64,000 nucleotides of DNA from RHKK01 sp964596245 (GCA_964596245.1 CAZQSK010000002.1:86485-150484); one strand, 5' to 3'. Positions 8,771-17,119 are shown, counted from the stretch's first letter. A program made the numbers and translations. The notes: generated by a model not told the origin, from the letters alone.

Positions 8771-8793
8771 AAAAAAAGACTCCTTAGGGAGTC
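8771..8793 (-). terminator. Intrinsic terminator
   Basis: On the minus strand GACTCCC, loop TAA, GGAGTC, then seven T; it overlaps the stop codon of the gene ending at 8792. Confidence 0.85.
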
Positions 8794-10132
8794 AGGTGTG
8801 CAACGCGTAGGCGATGCACTGGCGTCTGAGCGCCGGATCAGACCACGGGATGCCGGTCCAACTCGTCGGAAACAGAGTCGGATACGGCCCCTGTAGGTAG
8901 CGGCCCAGTTTGTACGCGTTGTGATTCACATCGCATTTGGAGGCCTTGGCATTGATCCAGGCCGCCATCGGCAGGAACTGCATTTCGACCATGCGGTCCT
9001 GCATGCGGGCGACGTACTTCATCGCCTCGTAGAGCTTGCTCGACCGCTTGTTGCGCGGATCGAGCCGCTCAGAGCCGAGACGATGTCCGATGGACGAGTT
9101 GAGATCCGCAACCATGCCGGGACACGGCACGATCACTTCACGCACCTCGGATACCAGACGGCGCAAGTCGTCGCGCTCGACCACGAACATCATGGCGATG
9201 GGATCGCCGATGCCGATCAGGTCGGTGAAGCGGATCTTGCGATCCAGAAGCTTCAGCATCATGCGCTGCTTATGGCGCACGAAGAAGAAGATCTGGAGCG
9301 GTCGTCCACTCTTTCCTCGTCGCCGCGGCACGGTGTGGCGCGACGCCGACATGACGAATCGCGTCGGCGTAGGCTCGGGAACGGGCTTACCGTCCTCGAT
9401 CACCTCGTAGCTTCGGCACAAGTAGCGGTCGGCCGGATCGAGCTCGGCCACAATGTGCACGAACTCGCCCTCCTGATCCTCGAAGAAATGCCTACCAAGG
9501 AACTCGTTGGTGCTTTGCTCGAAACGCCGAAGCGTCTCGGGGGCATAGCCGTCACGACGCGCCTCGAAGCATGCTTGCGCGAGGATCAGTCGGCAGCGCG
9601 CCTGATGACGAATGTGTCGGTCCCCCACCTTTGAGAGCCGTAGCAGCTCAAGCGGATCATCGATGCGCACGTCGTCGTCGAGCTTGGCCATGCGGCGCAG
9701 TTCGAAAGACTTACGTTTGAGCGTGATCTCCTCGGGCAAGAGCTTCGTAAGATGGGCGTAGATGTGCTCCACGTCGCGCACGGCGGCGCGGAAGGTCTGC
9801 GCATTCTCTTCGAAGCTCGCGGGATTGCCCCAGTACATCGGCATGGTCTGACGTTCGGGCGACTCGATGTCGCCGACGTAGAAATCATGCAAACGCTGTT
9901 GCATGCTGGCATGCATGACGGCGGGCTTGTACCCCATTGTTCCGAGTCTGACTTCCTGCTCGCGCAAGAAGCGCCCCAGACGGCGGAGACGTTTGGCCTC
10001 TCCGTGGAACAGCGAGTGGTCGTCGTCGTACAGGATGCGCGCCTGACGCGTATCCAGATCGAGAAGACCCGGTGACAGTTTGGCGATCAGGGATTGCTCC
10101 CTGGTCAGCCCCGCCCTCTTCCAAGGTTGCAA
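8792..10132 (-). CDS. Class B protein with a divergent RelA/SpoT-like nucleotidyltransferase domain (tentative)
   Basis: 446 residues from a TTG start preceded by AAGGAGGAGG. The first 260 residues are helical and unrecognised. The C-terminal half resembles the (p)ppGpp synthetase fold: a basic helix RHKQRMMLKLL (about 286-297), RFTDLIGIGDPIAMMFVV (301-318) where RelA/SpoT proteins have the substrate-binding strand with D-I-x-G-x-R, and RMVEMQ (380-385) followed by NHNAYK (403-408), like the family VEIQ ... HxxYK motif. The usual arginine after the GxR motif is missing (GIGDP), so activity may differ or be lost. It could equally be another nucleotidyltransferase-like protein. It has its own terminator and no operon partner. 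Confidence 0.45.
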   Translation of the reverse strand: MQPWKRAGLTREQSLIAKLSPGLLDLDTRQARILYDDDHSLFHGEAKRLRRLGRFLREQEVRLGTMGYKPAVMHASMQQRLHDFYVGDIESPERQTMPMYWGNPASFEENAQTFRAAVRDVEHIYAHLTKLLPEEITLKRKSFELRRMAKLDDDVRIDDPLELLRLSKVGDRHIRHQARCRLILAQACFEARRDGYAPETLRRFEQSTNEFLGRHFFEDQEGEFVHIVAELDPADRYLCRSYEVIEDGKPVPEPTPTRFVMSASRHTVPRRRGKSGRPLQIFFFVRHKQRMMLKLLDRKIRFTDLIGIGDPIAMMFVVERDDLRRLVSEVREVIVPCPGMVADLNSSIGHRLGSERLDPRNKRSSKLYEAMKYVARMQDRMVEMQFLPMAAWINAKASKCDVNHNAYKLGRYLQGPYPTLFPTSWTGIPWSDPALRRQCIAYALHT

Positions 10133-10178
10133 GGTGCTCCCTCCTCCTTATTCCCGCAAAAAGCGCGGGGGTTTGACC

Positions 10179-11405
10179 TTATGAAAGAATGCCCCAAATG
10201 ACAAGACTGGCGCTCATCAAGAAAAAGGCACCCCAAAGCAGCACGCGAGAAGCCGGACCATTCACCATTTCGCCCATGACCTTCTTGTCTTCGGTAAGGC
10301 GAATAATGGCCAAGATAAGCAAAGGAGCGATCAAAGCATTGCCGACAGCCGCATAGATAAGCGCGTGAATCGGATTCAAACCAAGCAAGGTCGTACAAGC
10401 ACCAGCTACCGTCAACAAAATAATGATGAAATAGAACCACTTGGCCTGCTTCCAAGTGGCGGATAGGCCATAGCGCTTAAGTCCGATCACTTCGGACAAC
10501 GCATAGGCGGCAGAACCCGAGAGCACGGGCACTGCGAGCAAGCCGGTGCCAATCACGCCGATCGTGAATAACCATGACGCGTATTTTCCCGCGATCGGGA
10601 TCAGCACCGCAGCTGCTTCCGCCGGCGTCGACACGTCATACAGTCCATTCGCAAACAACACACTTGCTGCCGTGAGAATAATGAACCACGCGATGATATT
10701 CGAAAGTCCCATGCCGATACTCACATCCACGCGACGATGAAATAATATTGTATCGTTCGAATCTTTGTCGCCATTATCTTCTTCCACTTCTTGCGAAGAT
10801 TGCCACACGTAGAGATACGGCGAGATGGTCGTCCCGAGTAAAGCGACCAGCATTAAAAAATATTCTTTTTCAAATCTGATTTGCGGCACAAATGTTGCAA
10901 ATGCAACCGACATCCAATCGATGTCGATGGAGAATGCAACAATCACATACGCAAATAATGAAATGCATAACCACTTCAGCACGCGCGCATAACTTCGATA
11001 GTCGAGGAAGATCTGCAACGTGAGAATCGCCAAGACAAAGAATACCAAGCATACCCATTCTGAAAGCCCCGTGAACATTGAGGCCGACACGGCCATGAGT
11101 CCGAGGTCTGCACCGAGATTGAACACATTCACGCAGACAAAAAGGAGTACGCCAACCCACAGGAACGGCATCGGAATGCGCGAACGCAAATTACGCACCA
11201 GTCCGCGACGCGTCACCAATGCAACACGCGCACTCGCCTCTTGCACTGCGACCATGAACGGAATCGTAATGAGCGCGGTCCACAATGTTCCAAATCCAAA
11301 CGCGGCGCCTGCTTGCGTGTAGGTGGCGATGCCAGACGGATCATCATCCGACGCACCGGTGATAAGACCGGGGCCGAAAAACTTTTTGAAGTGCTTAAAC
11401 AACAT
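10179..11405 (-). CDS. Nramp-family divalent metal transporter
   Basis: 408 residues, about 11 predicted membrane helices. The N-terminus GPGLITGASDDDPSGIATYT contains the DPSG version of the metal-binding DPGN motif in helix 1. A later NIIAWFIILTAAS helix is also typical. The family imports Mn2+ or Fe2+ with protons across the cytoplasmic membrane; DPSG variants are seen in divergent Nramp-related proteins, so the metal is not certain. I start it at the ATG at 11405, because a TATACT box (11418-11413) ends 7 nt before it and the longer frame runs through the ndk terminator. Confidence 0.85.
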   Translation of the reverse strand: MLFKHFKKFFGPGLITGASDDDPSGIATYTQAGAAFGFGTLWTALITIPFMVAVQEASARVALVTRRGLVRNLRSRIPMPFLWVGVLLFVCVNVFNLGADLGLMAVSASMFTGLSEWVCLVFFVLAILTLQIFLDYRSYARVLKWLCISLFAYVIVAFSIDIDWMSVAFATFVPQIRFEKEYFLMLVALLGTTISPYLYVWQSSQEVEEDNGDKDSNDTILFHRRVDVSIGMGLSNIIAWFIILTAASVLFANGLYDVSTPAEAAAVLIPIAGKYASWLFTIGVIGTGLLAVPVLSGSAAYALSEVIGLKRYGLSATWKQAKWFYFIIILLTVAGACTTLLGLNPIHALIYAAVGNALIAPLLILAIIRLTEDKKVMGEMVNGPASRVLLWGAFFLMSASLVIWGILS

Positions 11406-11420
11406 CCAACACAGTATAAC

Positions 11421-11456
11421 AAAATCCCCGCTCATCGCGGGGATTTATTTTTTTAC
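11421..11456 (-). terminator. Terminator of ndk, adjoining the Nramp gene start
   Basis: ATCCCCGC, loop, GCGGGGAT with T-rich flanks on both strands. It lies between the ndk stop and the -10 box of the Nramp gene. Confidence 0.75.
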
Positions 11457-12037
11457 GAGAGGAACCATTCGGCGTCGTACTGCACGCCATCGTTTACATG
11501 CTCGTACTCGTAGAGCTCCTTGTCGGTGAACCAAATCTTGATTTCGTTGTTCGCTTCTTCGACATTGCCGGACGCATGGATCAAATTGCGCAACGGACGG
11601 TTCTGAGAATTTGAGAGCGCGTAGGTGTCATGCGAGAGGTCGCCACGGATCGTTCCAGGGGCCGAGGACGCCGGTTCAGTGGCACCGACCATCTTACGGA
11701 CCAAGGACACGGCCATCTCCCCCTCAAGCACCAAAGCGACAATCGGAGCGGATTTGAGGAAGTCCACCAATCCGCGCTTGATCTCACCACCATACGCCTT
11801 ATGGTCCGGGAAGTTGAAGGGGCGACCTTCGGCCTCATATTTTGCCTTAGCTTTCGTATAAACAGCCATCATCCACTCTTCCGTGAGGGCATAGTGACGA
11901 TCAACATCCTCATGCGAGGCGTGAACCATCTTCATAGCCAGAAGCTTAAGGCCAACTTGCTCGAAACGGCTGATAATCTGGCCAACGACACCGCGAGCCA
12001 CACCGTCCGGTTTGATCAATACGAGAGTTTTTTCCAT
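11453..12037 (-). CDS. ndk: Nucleoside diphosphate kinase
   Basis: 194 residues. It transfers the gamma phosphate between nucleoside triphosphates and diphosphates through a phosphohistidine. Visible signatures are EKTLVLIKPDGVARG at the start, the active-site histidine in RNLIHASGNVEEANNEI, and the GATEPASSAPGTIRGD loop. It is longer than the usual 140-150 residues because of an insertion around KAKAKYEAEGRPFNFPDHKA and an extended C-terminus. Long Ndk forms are known in CPR. I use the ATG at 12037 rather than the TTG 12 nt upstream. Confidence 0.95.
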   Translation of the reverse strand: MEKTLVLIKPDGVARGVVGQIISRFEQVGLKLLAMKMVHASHEDVDRHYALTEEWMMAVYTKAKAKYEAEGRPFNFPDHKAYGGEIKRGLVDFLKSAPIVALVLEGEMAVSLVRKMVGATEPASSAPGTIRGDLSHDTYALSNSQNRPLRNLIHASGNVEEANNEIKIWFTDKELYEYEHVNDGVQYDAEWFLS

Positions 12038-12049
12038 AGAGTTGGCCAA

Positions 12050-12078
12050 ACTTTAGCGTTTGGGTCTTATTTTGACAA
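12050..12078 (-). promoter_or_regulatory. Promoter of ndk
   Basis: -35 TTGTCA (12078-12073), 17-nt spacer, -10 TAAAGT (12055-12050). The start codon at 12037 is only 12 nt beyond the -10 box, so the leader would be about 5 nt. Confidence 0.65.
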
Positions 12079-12153
12079 GGTGGGGTCAAAAAGAGGTATT
12101 TCGCCCAAAACTTGCCAAAAAAACGTGTTTCAGATAGACTGTACGGGTAACTC

Positions 12154-12159
12154 TATACT
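12154..12159 (+). promoter_or_regulatory. -10 box before rpmF-nusB-rnc
   Basis: TATACT ending 13 nt before the rpmF ATG. No good -35 was found at 16-18 nt. The expected leader is about 6-7 nt and has no ribosome binding site. Confidence 0.4.
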
Positions 12160-12172
12160 GATTTAGCTGACT

Positions 12173-12463
12173 ATGAGTCTTCCCGGCCATCGCCGTACCA
12201 GCTCCCATAAGCGCCGCCGCGCCTCACATTTTGCGTTGAGCAAGCCGTCTTTGACGACGGACAAGGCCGGTCGCACCCACCGTATGCATGTCGCAGCCCC
12301 TGGCGCGATTGAATGGAACGGTATCGCTATTCACGTGAAGGGCGCCGAACGCAAACTTCGCAAAGCCTTGGCTAAGACACAGCCTGCCGCCAAAGCCGAA
12401 GCCAAGCACGACCACGATCACGATCACGACCATTCCGGTCACGATCACAGCTCCCACGCATAA
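12173..12463 (+). CDS. rpmF: Ribosomal protein bL32 with a histidine-rich tail
   Basis: 96 residues. The basic N-terminus SLPGHRRTSSHKRRRASHFAL matches the start of bL32 in pattern. The usual zinc-ribbon cysteines of the C-terminal half are absent; instead the protein continues THRMHVAAPGAIEWNGIAIHV and ends in an aspartate/histidine tail (HDHDHDHDHSGHDHSSHA) that could bind metal ions. The gene lies directly before nusB and rnc; rpmF is often near rnc or other RNA genes, which supports the call. The tail is unusual and may be lineage-specific. Confidence 0.7.
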   Translation: MSLPGHRRTSSHKRRRASHFALSKPSLTTDKAGRTHRMHVAAPGAIEWNGIAIHVKGAERKLRKALAKTQPAAKAEAKHDHDHDHDHSGHDHSSHA

Positions 12464-12492
12464 ACAGTCCGTTGGTTCGCACCTTTCGCCCT

Positions 12493-12966
12493 ATGTCCAA
12501 TCGCCACCTCGCACGCGCAATTGCCATGCAGTCCCTGTATGAATGGGATTTTTATGGCGGTTCGCGTGCGGCTTTGGACATGGTCGAGCGCAATGTCGCT
12601 GAACAACCGGAGAGTTTTGACGAGAAAGACTTCGCGCTTTCCATTGTCAAAGGCGTGATTGAGCATCAAGAAGAAATCGATAAGGCGATTAGCACGTTTG
12701 CGCCTGATTGGCCGTTACCAAAAATCACCACGGTGGATCGCAATGTGTTGCGCATCGGCACATACGAGCTGTTGTTCAACTTCGACATCCCGAGCAAGGT
12801 CGCCATCAACGAAGCAATTGAACTCGCCAAAACGTTTGGAGGAGAATCAAGCGGCAAATTCGTGAATGGGGTACTCGGTGCGGTATATCGAGATCAGCTT
12901 GCACGCGGTGTCGAGAAGGCGTCGGACAAGCCAAAAGAATCTAAGGAAAAAGAGAAGAAAGAATAA
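12493..12966 (+). CDS. nusB: Transcription antitermination protein NusB
   Basis: 157 residues from the ATG at 12493; a GTG 21 nt upstream is less likely. NusB binds boxA RNA with ribosomal protein S10 and supports rRNA antitermination. The sequence shows SNRHLARAIAMQSLYEWDF at the start, and ITTVDRNVLRIGTYELLF with IPSKVAINEAIELAKTFG and FVNGVLGAV, which are the conserved core of the fold. The C-terminus ends in a lysine/glutamate tail. Its stop is 2 nt before rnc, so the two are co-translated. Confidence 0.93.
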   Translation: MSNRHLARAIAMQSLYEWDFYGGSRAALDMVERNVAEQPESFDEKDFALSIVKGVIEHQEEIDKAISTFAPDWPLPKITTVDRNVLRIGTYELLFNFDIPSKVAINEAIELAKTFGGESSGKFVNGVLGAVYRDQLARGVEKASDKPKESKEKEKKE

Positions 12967-12968
12967 CT

Positions 12969-13688
12969 ATGAACATGCCAGACTTTGGCCCGCTGGAAGA
13001 ACGATTGGGACACACTTTCCGTGACCGCTCGCTCCTCCTGCAGGCCTTGACCCATCGGTCATACCTGAACGAAAACACAAGCTACGAATATCCGCACAAT
13101 GAGCGCCTGGAATTTTTGGGCGATGCGGTACTTGAAGTCGTCGTGACGGAACATCTCTACAAAACGTACGCGAATGACGAAGGCGAGCTCACCAACTGGC
13201 GCGCCGCGTTGGTGAATGCGAAAACGCTTTCCAATATCGCTCGCGATTTGCAGTTTGAAGATTACCTTTTGATGTCCAAAGGTGAAGCGAAGGACAAGGA
13301 CTCAAAAGCGCGCATGTACATTCTGGCGAATGCGATTGAGGCAATTATCGGCGCCGTATATCTCGACGGCGGAACGCCGGCGGCAGAAAAATTCGTGCAC
13401 AAACACATCTTGTCGATCTTGCCGCGGATCTTGGAGCTTGAACTCTACGTAGATGCGAAGAGCAAATTCCAAGAGACGGCGCAGGAATTACTCGGTGTGA
13501 CGCCGACCTACAAAGTGCTGGAAGAAAAGGGTCCGGATCACAATAAAGAATTCACGGTCGGTGTGTTCTTGGACAAAGAGCTCGTGGCTGTCGGTCGCGG
13601 CACGTCCAAGCAGGAAGCGCAGGTTGCCGCCGCTGATGCAGGTCTCGAAGCCAAAGGCTGGCGCACGCATAAACTCGCAGGGAAATAA
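12969..13688 (+). CDS. rnc: Ribonuclease III
   Basis: 239 residues. It cleaves double-stranded RNA, including rRNA precursors. The catalytic signature HNERLEFLGDAVLE is at about residues 43-56, the second acidic cluster ANAIEAIIGAVYLDGG at about 118-133, and a double-stranded-RNA-binding domain follows (KFQETAQELLG ... EAQVAAADAGLEAKGW). Third gene of rpmF-nusB-rnc and followed by a strong terminator. Confidence 0.96.
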   Translation: MNMPDFGPLEERLGHTFRDRSLLLQALTHRSYLNENTSYEYPHNERLEFLGDAVLEVVVTEHLYKTYANDEGELTNWRAALVNAKTLSNIARDLQFEDYLLMSKGEAKDKDSKARMYILANAIEAIIGAVYLDGGTPAAEKFVHKHILSILPRILELELYVDAKSKFQETAQELLGVTPTYKVLEEKGPDHNKEFTVGVFLDKELVAVGRGTSKQEAQVAAADAGLEAKGWRTHKLAGK

Positions 13689-13695
13689 GGATCAA

Positions 13696-13726
13696 AAACA
13701 CCCGCCGATTGGCGGGTGTTTTTATG
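13696..13726 (+). terminator. Intrinsic terminator of the rpmF-nusB-rnc operon
   Basis: AACACCCGCC, loop GATT, GGCGGGTGTT, then TTT, immediately before the 3' end of the leftward tRNA-Arg. Confidence 0.85.
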
Positions 13727-13799
13727 GTGCCCCCGGAGAGGATCGAACTCCCATCTCATGGTTCGAAGCCACGCATTCTATCCATTGAACTACAGGGGC
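13725..13799 (-). tRNA. tRNA-Arg(UCG) with encoded CCA
   Basis: Minus strand: acceptor GCCCCTG pairs with CGGGGGC (one G-U pair), anticodon loop CTTCGAA gives TCG, T-loop TTCGATC, discriminator A at 13728 followed by CCA (13727-13725). Confidence 0.95.
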
Positions 13800-13810
13800 G
13801 AACGGTTCCG

Positions 13811-13839
13811 AGCCTAACCTAGAACGAGCCTTGCGGCAA
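13811..13839 (-). promoter_or_regulatory. Promoter of tRNA-Arg
   Basis: -35 TTGCCG (13839-13834), 17-nt spacer, -10 TAGGCT (13816-13811), about 12 nt before the tRNA 5' end. Confidence 0.55.
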
Positions 13840-13889
13840 GGGTTAAGGCGGGCTAGCATCGGGCTACAACTCTCAAAGGGAGGCGCACT

Positions 13890-14534
13890 TTGCCCAAGTC
13901 AGAAAACCCGCTCGACATCCTCAAAGACGCTCGCGCCGTGATGAAGGGGCACTTCGTCCTCAAGTCCGGCCGGCACGCCTCGGTCTACATCAACAAGGAC
14001 GCTGTCTACATGAACCCGAAGGCGGTCGCCATCCTGTGCATGGACATGGGGCAGCCCTTCGTGACCAAGGATCCCAGCAAGCGGATCGAGATCGTGGTCG
14101 GACCCGCCATCGGCGGCGTCATCCTCGCCAGCTACACGGCGAAACACCTCGGCTTCGACGGCGATGACGTCTTGTCCCTCTTCGCGGACAAGGATGGTGA
14201 CGGCTTCGTCATCAAGCGCGGCTACGATGCCTTCGTCCGCGGCAAGCACGTGCTTGTGGTCGAAGACATCATGACCACTGGCGGCTCGGTGCGCGGCACC
14301 ATCCAAGCAGTCGAAGCCGTCGGCGGGACCGTGATGGGCGTGGCAGCTCTCTGCAACCGCGGAAAGCTCACGGCCGACGCCCTGGGCGTTCCCAAGCTCG
14401 TCTCGCTCGTCGAGATGAGCTTCGACACCTGGGTCGCGGATGACTGCGAGCTGTGCCGTACCGGACAGCCGATCAACATCGATGTCGGTCATGGGAAGAG
14501 GTACGTCGAGAAGTTCGGGCAGCCCACGGGTTGA
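13890..14534 (+). CDS. pyrE: Orotate phosphoribosyltransferase-like protein
   Basis: 214 residues from a TTG start with GGGAGG 6 nt upstream. The PRPP-binding motif VVEDIMTTGGS (about 123-133) and the earlier GPAIGGVILA stretch and GHFVLKSGRHASVYINKD are typical of PyrE, which joins orotate to PRPP to make OMP. The C-terminus carries a pair of cysteines (CELC) near residue 190, resembling a small metal or redox site. Class B composition: Lys mostly AAG, strong ribosome binding site. It is followed 47 nt later by a small class B gene. No other de novo pyrimidine gene is in the window, so it may serve salvage. Confidence 0.82.
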   Translation: MPKSENPLDILKDARAVMKGHFVLKSGRHASVYINKDAVYMNPKAVAILCMDMGQPFVTKDPSKRIEIVVGPAIGGVILASYTAKHLGFDGDDVLSLFADKDGDGFVIKRGYDAFVRGKHVLVVEDIMTTGGSVRGTIQAVEAVGGTVMGVAALCNRGKLTADALGVPKLVSLVEMSFDTWVADDCELCRTGQPINIDVGHGKRYVEKFGQPTG

Positions 14535-14581
14535 CAAAACCCAAAAAAGCTGGCACGAAGTCACCGCACAAGGAGGCACAC

Positions 14582-14833
14582 GTGTCCGACGACAAACCCA
14601 GACCCACCGTTCTCATCGAGCTGGCCGAGCTGCATAGCCAGCTCGCTCACTATGTCCACTACGGCCTTGAGATGGGCAAGGTGGACAAGGACGAGATCCT
14701 GCCGATGCTCGAGCTGCGCAAGAACGCGATCGACAAGCTGATGCAGGCCCTCCGCGAGGGCCACGGCGACGACATCACGGTCCGAAGCATGCTCCAGACC
14801 TTCAACCTCACGGCCAAAGGCCCTTTCTTCTGA
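14582..14833 (+). CDS. Small class B helical protein, unknown function
   Basis: 83 residues from a GTG start with AAGGAGG 7 nt upstream. The sequence is mainly helical (LIELAELHSQLAHYVHYGLEMG and ILPMLELRKNAIDKLMQAL). No motif is recognised. It follows the pyrE-like gene on the same strand and shares its terminator, so they are probably co-transcribed. Confidence 0.7.
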   Translation: MSDDKPRPTVLIELAELHSQLAHYVHYGLEMGKVDKDEILPMLELRKNAIDKLMQALREGHGDDITVRSMLQTFNLTAKGPFF

Positions 14834-14834
14834 T

Positions 14835-14857
14835 GATCCCACCGGGGTCTTTTTTTG
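14835..14857 (+). terminator. Intrinsic terminator
   Basis: GATCCC, loop, GGGGTC, then TCTTTTTTT. The TACACT box of gpsA begins 2 nt later. Confidence 0.8.
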
Positions 14858-14858
14858 T

Positions 14859-14864
14859 TACACT
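14859..14864 (+). promoter_or_regulatory. -10 box of gpsA, leaderless arrangement
   Basis: TACACT ends 6 nt before the gpsA ATG; no ribosome binding site can fit. Confidence 0.45.
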
Positions 14865-14870
14865 CCTGCC

Positions 14871-15869
14871 ATGCCCAAAGCACCCATCGCCATTCTCGGA
14901 GCCGGGAACATGGCCAGCGCTCTCGCGCTTAACCTGGCACGCCACAAGCGCCCTATACGGCTTTATTGCATCGAAGCGGATGTTGAGGAGGATATGCGCA
15001 AGAACGCCTGTAATACGAAATATCTCGCCGGACACACCTTCCCCAAGCATGTGACCGCCTCAGCTAATCTTGAGAGCGTCTTAAAAGACGCGGAAGACGT
15101 ATTCGTGGCCGTTCCGTCTTTTGCCGTCGCCGAAGTGATGCAAAAGGCCAAACCATTTCTTTCATCGAAGACAAAAAGCATCGCCAGCATCACCAAAGGG
15201 ATTGATCCTAAGACACTCAAGCCACTCGTGATGGCAGAAGCGCAGCTCTTACCGACAAAACTTCGCAAAAAGATTTGCACCTTGGGTGGACCAGCAATTG
15301 CAACCGAAATGGCCAAGGGCTCCCCTACGGGCTTCGTGATTGCCGGCCCAGACAAAGCAACCAATGAACGCGTGAAAAAGTTAATGCAAACCGAGCATGT
15401 AAAATGCTCCACCTCTTTGGATCTTCTGGGGGTTGGATATGCTTCTGCTTTTAAGAATGCCTATGCCATCGCGCTTGGGATGTGTGATGGCCTCAAGTAT
15501 CCGACCAATGCAAAAGCCCTTCTTCTCACGATCGCGATCGAAGAAATGGAGCATCTGCTCGTGAAAGCCGGCGCCAAGCTCGAAACAGCGAGCGGTTTGG
15601 CTGGCTTGGGTGACCTGATTGTGACAGGAATGAGTCCGCATGGCCGCAATCGCACCTATGGCGAGCGCTTGATTGATGCAAAATCAAAAACTCCCGCGGA
15701 TCTTGGTCTTGGGACGGTCGAAGGGATTGCTGCCACGGCGCAAGCCATCAAACTGGCGCGGCGCGTAAAGGCAAAAACCCCGCTGCTCGATGCAATTGAC
15801 CGATGCCTGCGCAGCAGCAAGAATTTCGGTCATCCATTCGTGGCCTATCTCAATAATCTTTCCCTATGA
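14871..15869 (+). CDS. gpsA: Glycerol-3-phosphate dehydrogenase [NAD(P)+]
   Basis: 332 residues. It reduces dihydroxyacetone phosphate to sn-glycerol 3-phosphate for phospholipid synthesis. The dinucleotide-binding motif is ILGAGNMASALALNLA at the start; KGIDP and LGGPAIATEMAKGSPTG form the middle; and the C-terminal domain has AFKNAYAIALGMCDGL and GDLIVTGMSPHGRNRTYGERL with the usual substrate-binding residues. The next gene overlaps its stop by 4 bp. Confidence 0.95.
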   Translation: MPKAPIAILGAGNMASALALNLARHKRPIRLYCIEADVEEDMRKNACNTKYLAGHTFPKHVTASANLESVLKDAEDVFVAVPSFAVAEVMQKAKPFLSSKTKSIASITKGIDPKTLKPLVMAEAQLLPTKLRKKICTLGGPAIATEMAKGSPTGFVIAGPDKATNERVKKLMQTEHVKCSTSLDLLGVGYASAFKNAYAIALGMCDGLKYPTNAKALLLTIAIEEMEHLLVKAGAKLETASGLAGLGDLIVTGMSPHGRNRTYGERLIDAKSKTPADLGLGTVEGIAATAQAIKLARRVKAKTPLLDAIDRCLRSSKNFGHPFVAYLNNLSL

Positions 15870-16276
15870 ACATTCCCGAAGCCTTGCAGCACTTTCCTGA
15901 ACCGGCCCTGATCGTCGTGTGTGACCACGAACAAGTGCGCTTTTTGCTCGCCTTTGAAGATTCACTCGAAGAAGTTGAATCACTTGAAATGCCAAAAGAC
16001 GCCTTGAGCGACAATGAGGGTAAGGAGATCGGTCAGGAACTCTCAGACGAAGAGCGTATGCACCGTTTTGCCCGCGTGATCGGCATGCGTGCCAGCCAAT
16101 TCATTCGTGATGAAGATGCGGCGACCACCCTTCACCTCATCGCTCCCCCGGATATTGCCCATTTGATCAAAAAGGAACTTGCTCCGGAGGCTGCGAACAT
16201 TCTCGCCAAGGAAATCCACGCCAACGTGATGAAGGAAGATGAGGTACAGCTCTTGGAACGCTTGGCTGCCGCCTAA
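15866..16276 (+). CDS. Host-attachment/baeRF-like domain protein (tentative)
   Basis: 136 residues, overlapping gpsA by 4 bp (ATGA). It begins ALIVVCDHEQVRFLLAFEDS and ends with TLHLIAPPDIAHLIKKEL and ANVMKEDEVQLLERL. This layout, a short beta-strand opening with a DHEQ-type turn and a final helix, resembles the release-factor-1-like family described as 'protein required for attachment to host cells' (Host_attach). The call is from pattern only. It is acidic and has no signal peptide, so it acts in the cytoplasm. Confidence 0.5.
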   Translation: MNIPEALQHFPEPALIVVCDHEQVRFLLAFEDSLEEVESLEMPKDALSDNEGKEIGQELSDEERMHRFARVIGMRASQFIRDEDAATTLHLIAPPDIAHLIKKELAPEAANILAKEIHANVMKEDEVQLLERLAAA

Positions 16277-17119
16277 TCATTCCCAAAAGCCGACGAGATA
16301 CGAGGTGGTGAAGCCGGACGAGCCTTTGTAGGCATTGGAAATTGATTCGCCCATCAATGTGAAGCGAGCCTTGGAACCCAAGGCTGCCAACACACTCGCG
16401 ATCGAAACGCCGTTGTCAGTAAAATCGTCAGTTGCGCGTTCAAAGAATGCGACATCGAGCCCACTCAGGGCTCGTTTTGTTTCCACGTCATTCGCGAGTG
16501 CGGTCTTTGCATCCAAGTAATGCGACATGTCGGCAGACACGACCACGAATGTGCCGGACTTTTTCATCTCTAGACGAAGCCAATCAACGAGGACGGCTTG
16601 CTCTTGGCGAGACAGATCGGCGCGAACCATGATCGGGACAATGGTCGCATCGGGAAATTCATGGCTGATGAATGGAACAAGCGCCCCAATGCCATGCTCA
16701 CGCTCAAACAGCATGGGCTGCTCGGTCGCGAGTAAGATAGATGCCGCTTTCACTTGTACATTGATCCCCCGCGAACGATACGGCTGTGCATGCGTCGCCA
16801 CTACCGAACGCGAAACGTGATAATGATCAGGAGAAAGAATGATAAATGTCTTCGTTTTCGGTTGGCAGCGTTTTACGCTGCGAAAAAAACCTGCCAACAG
16901 ATCGCTCGCCAGCGCATGATGATTCACCACGCCCGCACGAAACGTCCCGCAGCTGATGTTGGTCGAAAATGATTCACTCCAAGAACGATCAAACAACTCA
17001 GCCACGATAAAACGGTCCGCATCGATCGCTTGAGCGCTCGGGAGTGGAAACGAAATCACCGCCTGTGGCCCCAGAAAGACCAGGGCCAAGGCGGTGACAA
17101 AATACGGAAGCGTGATCAT
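16277..17119 (-). CDS. MEMO-family (AmmeMemoRadiSam system B-like) protein, exported
   Basis: 280 residues with an N-terminal hydrophobic signal or anchor. Family signatures are GVVNHHALASDLLAGFFRS, FIILSPDHYHVSR, GIGALVPFISHEFPDATIVPIM and VVVSADMSHYL. The histidines and aspartate in these motifs form a metal-binding active site in related non-haem-iron-dioxygenase-like folds. The enzyme activity of bacterial MEMO proteins is not established. The AMMECR1 and radical SAM partners are not seen nearby. Its ATG overlaps the stop of the alpha-2-macroglobulin gene (TAATG). Confidence 0.85.
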   Translation of the reverse strand: MITLPYFVTALALVFLGPQAVISFPLPSAQAIDADRFIVAELFDRSWSESFSTNISCGTFRAGVVNHHALASDLLAGFFRSVKRCQPKTKTFIILSPDHYHVSRSVVATHAQPYRSRGINVQVKAASILLATEQPMLFEREHGIGALVPFISHEFPDATIVPIMVRADLSRQEQAVLVDWLRLEMKKSGTFVVVSADMSHYLDAKTALANDVETKRALSGLDVAFFERATDDFTDNGVSIASVLAALGSKARFTLMGESISNAYKGSSGFTTSYLVGFWE

